In this document: piece by piece, positions 55,453-64,000 of the stretch
How positions within the stretch are numbered: position 1 is the first letter of the stretch
Layout of the letters: each line of letters opens with the position of its first letter
Assembly (NCBI GenBank): GCA_000708835.1
Contig: DF237342.1
Coordinates: forward strand, 1-64,000
Direction of reading: 5' to 3'
DNA length: 64,000 nt
Origin: Klebsormidium nitens
Taxonomy: Eukaryota > Streptophyta > Klebsormidiophyceae > Klebsormidiales > Klebsormidiaceae
Notes under the pieces: model-generated
What the model was told of the DNA's origin: nothing
The model's database searches: none
What the model saw: the letters and a program-made list of their open reading frames with translations, nothing else
Translations under genes and position numbers: made by a program

Positions 55453-58400
55453 ATGTTTCCCTGTTGCAGCGGCATGCGCTGCGACACGGCCGGCGACCGC
55501 GCGTCCCCCGAGCAGGCGGAGCGCTCCCTCTTCCTGGGCGCGCTGGTCGCCCACATGGACACCCTGCGCGCGCGCATGGGGGGCGACTGGGCCGCCTTCG
55601 CCGACGAGCTGCACCACCGCATACTCCCCGCGGTTCACGGAACGGGTGACGTCATCATCGACGTCACCTCCCTGCAGAAGATGGCGGACGGCGTCAGGGA
55701 GCAGTGCATGGCGTGGCCCGGCCCGGTGCGCGCATGGTTTGACGCGCTCGCGCCAAAATTGCGCGCGGCCGCGGCCGGCATCGCGCTCCCGAGGGGGTGG
55801 CGGGAGAAGCAGGACTTGCTCAACCACTTTCAGCAGATAGAGAGGAGGCTAGGGAGGGGAGAGGACTTGCAACGAGAGCTCAAGATTGCAAAAGCTTCGG
55901 GTAAGGAGCAAACGAACGAGTGCAGCCGATTTGACGCTGAGAGAGGCTTATTTGGTTTGCGGCCAGGATTTACTTTGCCTTGGAGGCAAAAGAGCGCACT
56001 TCTTGCGGTTCTTGTTGTCTAGAATACTTGTAGGCATCTTACTTTCAAACACCATCTGTTCACGCTCGGAGAAAGCCTTCTCTCATTGCAAGGTTGTCAA
56101 AGAAACGAGTCGGTCGCTTCTTTCCTCTTTCGAGTCTTCCAATCTGCTTTCTTCCGTTCAACTGGTTCGTTTACAGTTGTCCCGTTCTACATTCCCGGTC
56201 AAACAGATTGAGATTGTTTACGTCTTGCTTTCTAAATCCCGTTCGCTTTCTGCTCTAAGTGTCCCGTTTTGTTTCTTCTCAGGGGGCTGCTTCCCTGGCC
56301 AGGTTAACGACACTCATCTTTGGTCAGTTTAATGACCTCCAACTCTGCACGCAGTCATTTGGGCCTTTTCTTATCACCTTCACTGCTTCCCTTCATTTTT
56401 CTGTGTTTCTCTTGTCTTCAATCCCGTTGAATCTTCCCGTCGCATCCCGCGTCTTTCGTTCCGGCCCTTCTATTTTCACAGTTCCGTTCACCCTGTTCCG
56501 TTCCCATGCTTCCGTTCCATTTCTCCTTAGGGGAGTCCTCCCCCGGCTTCATGGAGGTCGCCCTCTTCTTCTGCACGCTCCGCGCGCCATCCGGCCGCCG
56601 CACGCCCGCCGATTTCTTTGGCACCGCGCGCGCGCTCGCGCCCTCCGAGGGCATCGTCCGGGTGTCCCTCCCCGACTTCGACGGTGTCGCATCGAAGTGC
56701 CGAGAGCTGCCCTTCGGCTGGACATATAGTCGAAAGCGGGCGACCGGGAACACTAGCAAGAGCCTGGAGATCAGCGCGTGCATCGTGCTCGACATCGAGC
56801 ATTTCATGCGCCACGTGGCGGCCGGCGCCGCGCCGGGCGGCCGCGAGGCGACGGTGTTCGTGCACGGGTTTAATAGCTCCTTCGCGTGGGCCGCGCTGAA
56901 GATGGCGCTCTACGCGTACAAGATGCGCGAGCACGCGATCGTCCTCTTCAGCTGGCCGTCTTTCGAGGTAAATTCGTTGGTTATTTCGAAGGCGTGCGTT
57001 TGTATCCGTTCGCATTTCTTTTGTGAGCGCGTTTTTGTGGATGCTGATCATGGTCAGAGGTCGAAGACTTGACTGGCTTCTATGCGTACTTTGAAGAGTA
57101 ATTTTTCCGTGGGCATTGTTGTTGTAGGCATTTACTGCCGTTTTATCTGATGTGCATATCGAGTCGTTTGGAATAAGGGGATCCATCTGGTGAAAGTTAA
57201 GAGCTGAAGTCCCTCCGTTTTCTGCTGGACTTCTCCTGCGATTGTTCAGAAACCTGGGGCGTGCTTTTGGTCTGCGGATGCGGACGGCCCGACGTCAACA
57301 TCTTATGCTATTCAACACAATCCTGCTTTCAACCCAGTTGCTCGCTTTCGGTTCCCTACTAAATCTGATGGCTGCGGCGCCACCAGACTTAAAGAGGCAC
57401 GATCCAACTTTGTGTAGCCTCATACCCAAAACCCTAAAACCCTAAATCCCGGAAACTCCCGCTCCCGCAGTCCGTCGAAGAGTACGGCGGCGACGAGGCG
57501 CACGCGATGTGGGCGGTCCCCCATTTCGTTGCCTTCATGAAGCGCCTGCTGACGTCATACCGCCTGGAGAGGGTGCACGTGCTCGCGCACAGCATGGGCT
57601 CGCGCGTCGCGCTGTACGGCCTCGCGCGCCTTATCGGGTGGCAGGCGCCGAGGGGCGCGGCGCGCGCGCGGTTGGGGCAGCTGGTGCTGGCCGCCCCGGA
57701 CTTCGACACCGGGGAGTTCTTCGACCTGCAGGCGGAGCTGAGCCAAGTGGTGAGAGAACTTGTGCAGAATTTACGCGCGCTTTATGAACTTCTTTCTGAT
57801 AACCCGTGCTTTGACACCGAAGATTTCTTCGACCTGCAGGCGGAGCTGAGCGAAGCGGTGAGGAAACTTCTGCAGGATTTACGCGCGCTTTTTGAACCAT
57901 TCTTTAGTAACCGGTCCTTTGACACCGGGGAGTTCTTCGCCGAGCTGAGCCAAGTGGTGAGGAACTGCTGCAAATATCACGCTTGGCAAATCGATTTTGT
58001 GATTCGTACCACGAAGGTCTGTGCGGATGGTAAAATCTAATTTCGAGAGGTAATCGATGGCCCAAACAGTGGCTGGCGCTTTTGATGAGCGCCATTGCAG
58101 CTTCTTTGGATCTGGCGAAACCTCCCCATCTTTCGAAAGGGATTGAGGGGTCCTTGTGACATCCGTCAGAATCATAATTTTTTGTGACCGAAGCGCTGAC
58201 AGAGCCTTATCTGAGCAAGTAAGGTTCCTGTAGTCTTACCTTCTGAACGGTCCAATAGTACGTGACCCATTGCTATGCCCACTTGCCATTCTGAGAAAGC
58301 TAAGAAAGCGCGATTTTTAAAGTTTATTGATCTACGCAGACTGGGAAAAGATCCCATGTGTCTCGACCGCGGGAACCGTATTGCGCAGCGTTCAGGACCC

Positions 58401-58853
58401 TTCATGCTTACCAGTTCTGACGTGATTGCTACGTCCCACATTTTTCGACAGGTTGAGCGCGTCACCGTTTACTGCTCCGCCAACGACCAGGCCCTCCACG
58501 TGTCCGCGAGCGTGCACGGGGGCCTCCCACGCCTGGGCCACTTCAGCGCGCGCGCGCTGCTCTCCGCGAGCCGCCACGTGCCCCTCGCTGACAACTTTGA
58601 CGTCATCGACGCCACGGGTTTCGACAAGAGCGTGATCGGCCATACGTACGTCTTCACGCACACCGGCGTGGTGGAGAACGTGTGCGCGGTTTTGCGCGGC
58701 GCGGCCGCGGCGTCGCGGCGCGCGACGCTGCGCCTGGAGCGCTTCGAGGACGCGTTCCGTTGCTGGCGCTTCACCGGGTTGGCGGAACGGCCGGAGAAGG
58801 CGGAACAGGAGAACGTGGAGTCGGAACTATGTGAAGAGCATAAGACGTCGTAG
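55453..58853 (+). CDS. DUF900-family alpha/beta hydrolase, copy A
   Basis: Four exons: 55453-55900, 56531-56967, 57471-57749 and 58452-58853, about 521 residues. DUF900 proteins are serine-hydrolase-fold enzymes of unknown substrate, mostly bacterial and also found in algae. The hydrolase core starts at FMEVALFFCTLR and has the oxyanion-side motif VFVHGFNSSF, the strand FSWPS, the nucleophile motif AHSMGSR, the acid region APDFD and a late HTYVFTH. The usual GHSMG reads AHSMG. The N-terminal exon (MFPCCSGM start, helical, acidic) has no clear match; ATG 55453 was chosen as the first in frame, but an upstream anchor exon is possible. Intron 3 starts with a 108-nt triplication of the exon edge. 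An inverted paralogue lies 2.2 kb downstream. Confidence 0.82.
57702..58000 (+). repeat. 108-nt donor-side triplication at DUF900-A exon 3
   Basis: Units start at 57702, 57810 and 57918, each TT(C/T)GACACCG then the exon end (GAGCTGAGC) and GGTGAG donor plus about 50 nt of intron. The third unit lacks 9 nt. Donor GT is kept in all three. Unit length is divisible by three and the frame stays open through all of them to a stop at 58038-58040. The inverted paralogue has only one unit, so the triplication arose after the gene duplication or was lost there. Confidence 0.93.
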
Positions 58854-61097
58854 GAAGCCGCGAGAAAATTACTACTACTTTGTAATACCCTAAGAGACGG
58901 CGAAGTACAGATGTTTGTGTAGAAAGTTTGCGGTCTGATGGATTTGTCAGCAATATCGGTTCTGGAAGCAAGCCTGATGTTCGAAAACGGAAAACATCTC
59001 CAGTGATTACCGGCTTGATTCCCGCGTGTCCTTGCAAACAGTACATAAGTCCAAAGGACTAGAGTGACGCGTGCCAAGTTGCAAGTTGTATATGAACAGA
59101 CCAACGCAACAGTAGCTGTTCGAAAGACTCCATCAACGTCCTTTGCATACGAACCCTTTTGCTTTCTCTTCCTTCTCCCGTCTCTCAAATTTGATAAATT
59201 ATCGCAAGCCTGCATTTTAAACCAGCAGAAGCTTCAGGGTTCAGAAGCTTCAGGGTTCAGGGTCAGGGTCAGGGTCAGGGTTACAGGCAACATGTCTCCG
59301 GATGTCTTCATAGTTTATAGTCTCATCATCTGAGTAGAGTAGTAAGATGGAAGTATACATTCATGTACGGACATGACATCGGAAAAGACGAGGTCATGAA
59401 AGAGCTTTGATTGGTTTTGAAGCCCGTCTTGGTGTTTCCCGCAAACGCGGGGGTTTGATGCACATGGACGGCTGCAAAACATTCAAATTCTCTCGAATCA
59501 ATTCTAGCTAGGGTTCAGATTGAGTAAAGATTTCCGAGAGCGGTCCGGGTGGCTTAGAAGTCCATGCAGTCTTCCAATAGCCTTTGGAATCGACAGTGCT
59601 ATATGTTCGGGTATGTCGCAACGAACGTAAGCATTGCGTTCTTAAATGCCTCTCGGTGCAAACGTCGTGAAACGATCAAACAAAAGACTGCTTGGATTCG
59701 GAATTAAAGCTTACAATTTAGCATAGCGTTGTAGAAGAAGCTTGCGGACCCGCCCCTATCTTTCTGACATTTCAAGATTCGATCGAAGCGATAAGGTGTA
59801 ATCTTGCCCGTCAAATTCATCATCGACGGTCCGCGCAGCCCTCAGGCAAATTGAGGCAATTTGCAGTGTCAATCGACCCAGACCGTACGGAACTTGGAAA
59901 TCGAACCGCCGCGCACGTCGGTACTTATATTTTGACACGCGGCGCGCGGTGAAGTCAGCCAGCGCGACCGCAACCGGCGCAACGTACGGAACTAAAGTAC
60001 GGAATATTATCTGACAGTTAACCTCTACAGTACATGCAACTTATTTTGGCCGTTGCGCGTACCGGGTATTGAAAGTCACGCGAACGTGTAGAGGATCCGG
60101 ATCATTTGAAACCTAGCTTGCAACTCGGTCTGCGACTGCAGCTAATGCACTTCGGCCGGTCAAAAGAGCACGGTAGACTTTGAACCGGTACCCCGACCTG
60201 CCCCACTACTAGTCTCACGTACTGATCGGTAGTAGTGCCGGTAGAACTATACATCCTCAGTGCGCAGCTTGGGCAACCGCCGCCCTCCCGAGGCTCCAAC
60301 ACCATGTTTCGGGCCTAGACACTTGGCAGCTTCTGACTGGCCTTATCGCTTCGAGCGAATCTTGGCCAAAGTCCCGAGCACTTTTCCATCAAGCAACCGG
60401 GCATAGTTACGGGCGGACCTGTCACCTTCTTCTACAACGCTATGTACATTGTAGATGTATGGATCATGAAAAGCTTTTAACCGAGGAGATCGGGCTGGTT
60501 ACTGTGCATGACAAAGAGCGCATGGAGCGGTATTAGCCGCTGATGATCAATGACAAACTTAATGAGTGAGCACTGAGTACTTATCAGCACAGTGGGCGAT
60601 CATTATATAGAGGCGCATTGAGGGCGCATGGTTCATCATTCAGATTAAGCGGACAAGCAGATCCGCATTCTCCTTCCAGAAGCGTCCCTCATATCCAATT
60701 AAGGCTGTGAATCGTCCTCTTGAATATTGGCCCGGTGAGCTTTTACCGTGCACGGACTCAGAGATGCGTTGACTCGATTTATGTTGTATAACAAATCTTT
60801 ATCAAACCAAACTATACGCCACTAAAAAGTATACTACAATAGTTCGACTGCATTGATCCTTTCTTTAAGTTCCGTTGTCAACGGTCGGCCAGTGTTTTAC
60901 TCGTCTATATATTCAATCTCACACTTCATATACGTGACATTCTCCATAAACATGTATAGCACCAGGAGCTGTAATTTCTACAGGAGTGTTCGCAACACTA
61001 AAAATGATCGTTCCAAGCTTTTGACTTCGATATTCTCTCAACTTGACCGCAGAAGAATATGTCTCAGTTTCTAGTACAAGCATACATCATCGGTTTT
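58854..61097. other. Spacer between inverted DUF900 paralogues
   Basis: 2.2 kb between convergent stops. It contains a TTCAGGG/TCAGGG microsatellite at 59233-59284 and GTAC-rich DNA at 59950-60450. I saw no gene. The short tail after each stop does not look like a long matching arm. Confidence 0.55.
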
Positions 61098-63495
61098 CTA
61101 TGTCGCATTCTCCTCACACAACTCCGACTCCACGTTCTCCTGTTCCGCCTTTGCCGGCCGTTCCGCCCCCCCGACGAAGCGCCAGTAACGGAACGCGTCC
61201 TCGAAGCGCTCCGGGCGGAGCGCCGCGCGCCGCGACGCTGCGGCCGCGCCGCGCAAAACCGCGCACACGTCCTCCACCACGCCGGTGTGCGTGAAGACGT
61301 ACGTGTGGCCGATCACGCTCTTGTCGAAACCCGTGGCGTCGATGACGTCAACGTTGTCAGCGAGGGGCACGTGGCGGCTCGCGGAGTGCAGCCCGCGCGT
61401 GCTGAAGTTGCCGAGCCGGGGGAGGCCCCCGTGCACGCGCGCGGACAGGTGGAGGGCCTGGTCGTTGGCGGAGCAGTACACGGTGATGCGCTCGACCTGA
61501 TAAGATGAAGAAACGTGTCAACGATGGAGCGGAATGTAAGAAAGGACGTTATGACCCCCCGCGGTCTATGCACCGCTTGAGTCGCGTTAGTCTGCGTCCG
61601 GATGATCAGCACCCAACTTATCAGACAGAGACGGGTTATCTAGGAAGCCTGTGTTACAGCACAACAAGTAAAGCCGGACGTAAAGCGGGACACGAGCGTC
61701 GGACGATTGAAGGTACAGGTTGATGACCGTGCTTCTGCTTTAACAATAGGAATCTCGACCTAGAAGGTCGAGGGATGTTGCAATGAGATTAACGTAGTAG
61801 TGGATCGCTCAAAGGCGGATCGTTGATTTCCCCTTTTCCAATTAGTCCACTTCTTTTAGCGCTCCGGTCAAGTCCATTGATTCATACTCTCACGGATGCC
61901 TCAAAGATACCGATCCATGAAGCACTGGGAGTTCAACCCAGACAAGAGATGGAGAAGCTCCTGGACTGATCGAAAGCGCATGGCGTCAACGAAAACCGTG
62001 TACCTATTACCCTCTCGACCCTAATTTTATTATTTGCACAAACGCTCGAGGTACGTTACATCAAAGGGCAAAATCAGACGGCAGATTCTCTGCAGCACAT
62101 TCTCTCACCACTTGGCTCAGCTCCGCCTGCAGGTCGAAGAATTCCCCGGTGTCGAAGTCCGGCGCGGCCAGCACCAGCTGCCCCAGCCGCGCGGCGCCTT
62201 TCGGCGCCTTCCACCCGATCAGGCGCGCGAGGCCGTACAGCGCAACACGCGAGCCCATGCTGCGCGCGAGCACGTGCACCTTCTCCAGCCGGTATGACGT
62301 CAGCAGGCGCTTCATAAAGGCAACGAAGTGGGAAACCGCCCACATCGCGTGCGCCTCGTCGCCGCCGTACTGATCCACCGACTGCGGGAGCAGGGTTATC
62401 ATAATTGAGGGTTTTAGGGTTATGGAAATGAAGGACGCTAGAGCTGGGTCGTAGGATTTTCAATATCAGTGATGCGGTGCCTAGCTGATTGCAACCTTTA
62501 CCAAGACTCCAAAAGCAAGCGAATGATGTATGTATGTATCGACTAGAGAGCTTGGACGCCCGGATTGTGATGATGGGGCGAGGGTTTGGAGGGTTTCAAA
62601 AGTTCTGGGGTGATCCTCGACGATATACTGGAATCCTCGCCTTTGTCGGCGTTCTCGAACAACCCGTCGAAAACATCATTTTGGGGCGAGGTCAAGGGTT
62701 CGAGCTATTGTTTCTAAACATGCCGTAGCTCGGGGGCGCCTCAATTGCCATGTTCTTCTAAAAGGCGAGACTAAATTGAGTGCGGGTTGTGCATGCGTTC
62801 TAGATGTCAACGGTCGGTCTAGTTACTCCGTCCATTCTCCACATAGTTTGGTCCCTGCCTCTTAGAAGCAGACCAGTAGAAAACAGAGGACTTCAGCCTT
62901 TGTGATGTTCTGCAAATGCTCGAAACTACATCAGGCAAAAGGTGAGCGCTTAAGTCATTTACCTCGTAGAGCAATCAGCATCCGCTCAAGCGAGCCCCCA
63001 AACGAGCTTTTCCGAAGCATACAAAGGCACCTCTTCAAACAATGCAGCGACTCTTCACCTGAAAAGACGGCCAGCTGAAGAGGACGATCGGATTCTCGCG
63101 GAGCTTGTACGCATAGAGCGCCATCTTCAGCGCGGAGTTCGCAAAGGTGCTGTTGAACCCGTGCACGAACACCGTCGTCTCGCGGCTGCCCGGCTCGCGG
63201 CCAGCAACCACGTGGTGCACGAAATGCTCGATGTCGAGCACGATGCACGAGCTGATCTCCAGGCTCTTGCTCGTGTTCCCGGTCGCCCGTTTTCGATGGT
63301 GTGTCCAGCCGAAGGGTAGCTCTGGGCCGTTCGATGCGACGCCGTCGAAGTCGGGGAGGGACACGCGGACGAGGCCCTCCGAGGGCGCGGGCGCGCGCGC
63401 GGTGCCGAAGAAGTCGGCGGGCGTGCGGCGGCCGGAGGGCGCGCGGAGCGTGCAGAAGAAGAGGGCGACCTCCATGAAGCCGGGGGAAGAGTCGC
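61098..63495 (-). CDS. DUF900-family alpha/beta hydrolase, copy B (5' end outside window)
   Basis: Exons 63495-63059, 62381-62109 and 61496-61098, matching exons 2-4 of copy A in position, phase and sequence (roughly 80-90% at protein level by eye). The counterpart of exon 1 was not found before 64000 and, from intron size in copy A, would lie just outside. The nucleophile motif reads ARSMGSR: the residue before Ser is Arg, not His. Two residues (Ala-Arg) are missing in the GAARLGQ segment compared with copy A. Intron 2 ends in the same way in both copies (CCCTAAAACCCT then CTCCCGCAG). No junction ladder is present. Both copies keep the core motifs, so B is probably active; the altered elbow may change specificity. 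Confidence 0.8.
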
Positions 63496-64000
63496 CTGAG
63501 GAGAAACGGAACGGAATGATGAGGAGGGCCAGATCTCGCCTGAGGACTTTGGTTTACGTATCTCAGAACGACTGCTTGATCCTCATCCATATTGGTGTTA
63601 TGACTTCTCTTGTAAGATACTAGATGCAGGATGTTGAGATGGATCAGTGAAAATGAAAATGGAAACATGGGAAACGAAAGGCAGACCCAAATAAAGACGA
63701 GCGTGGGCCAGAACCAAATCATGATTATGTGACGACTATAGTGGCACAATTCGCAATATTCTGGGCCTCAAGCATGCCAAAGACTCATCTTATCAATCAT
63801 TTCTGGCGAACCAAGAATTCCTGACACTGAATCCTGTGAAAGTGATACTTTTCGTTTCTGCTTTTTCAACGATTGATCTTGAACGTCAAACGTTGAGAGA
63901 CCAGACTGAGGCTGGATTAAGACAAACATTCCAGATGGAAGAGCATGCGAAGTTCTTAGAGCAACAAGCGGGACATCTCGAAGCACCGCGCGGCCTGTTA
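63496..64000 (-). other. Intron 1 of DUF900 copy B (inferred)
   Basis: No match to the first exon of copy A. A pyrimidine-rich acceptor (TTTCTCCTCAG on the minus strand) precedes exon 2. The first intron of copy A is 630 nt, so the first exon of copy B should lie beyond the window. Confidence 0.5.

Noticed and set aside
1-64000. CRISPR arrays, bacterial operons, insertion sequences, rRNA or tRNA genes
   Set aside because: Spliced eukaryotic genes throughout; the regular repeats have changing spacers, lie inside introns and match exon edges. No cloverleaf or rRNA signature was recognised by eye.

Overview
This window is nuclear DNA of a green-lineage eukaryote, most likely a streptophyte (a charophyte alga of the Klebsormidium type, or a bryophyte). 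Genes are split by many GT-AG introns. The set includes two plant thylakoid genes (LTD, LTO1), a protein with two plant B3 DNA-binding domains, an ARM/BTB-BTB protein of the plant At1g04390 type and a patatin-like lipase. Exons are GC-rich and introns more AT-rich. I found no tRNA, rRNA, CRISPR array or intact mobile element. Splice junctions were placed by hand from reading frame, phase and GT/AG sites. For the lipase, FtsJ, LTO1, LTD and B3 genes the exon lengths add up to an unbroken frame.

Layout: 1-2063, a possible 3' gene remnant and GTAC-rich DNA. 2064-9932 (-), ARM/BTB-BTB gene. 11142-13981 (+), nuclear-type protein of unknown function, followed by three covarying hairpins. 15379-17493 (-), LTD, and 18064-23986 (+), LTO1, a head-to-head pair of thylakoid-biogenesis genes sharing about 570 bp. 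25627-25827 (-), a small membrane protein candidate. 28013-32571 (-), FtsJ/RrmJ-type rRNA 2'-O-methyltransferase, and 33833-43453 (+), nine-exon patatin-like lipase, again divergent. 44983-46122 (-), intronless organelle-targeted four-fold zinc-finger protein, and 47155-53875 (+), double-B3 protein, again divergent. 55453-58853 (+) and 61098-63495 (-), two convergent, inverted paralogues of a DUF900 alpha/beta hydrolase; the second runs off the window.

The most striking signal is not a gene. In five of the eight multi-exon genes, exon edges with their adjoining intron sequence are present again, one to four times, inside the neighbouring intron. The copies lie at a fairly regular spacing (mostly about 145-170 nt, extremes about 70 and 220). 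In the best-resolved arrays similarity falls with distance from the working exon. Acceptor-side copies lie upstream of the exon and donor-side copies downstream. Many keep the splice dinucleotide, but the exon part is cut short. I call these junction ladders. They look like serial tandem duplication of splice junctions followed by decay, and could be a route of intron growth and of splice-site turnover: at lipase exon 7 the working exon has a GC where a decayed copy has a clean GT donor.
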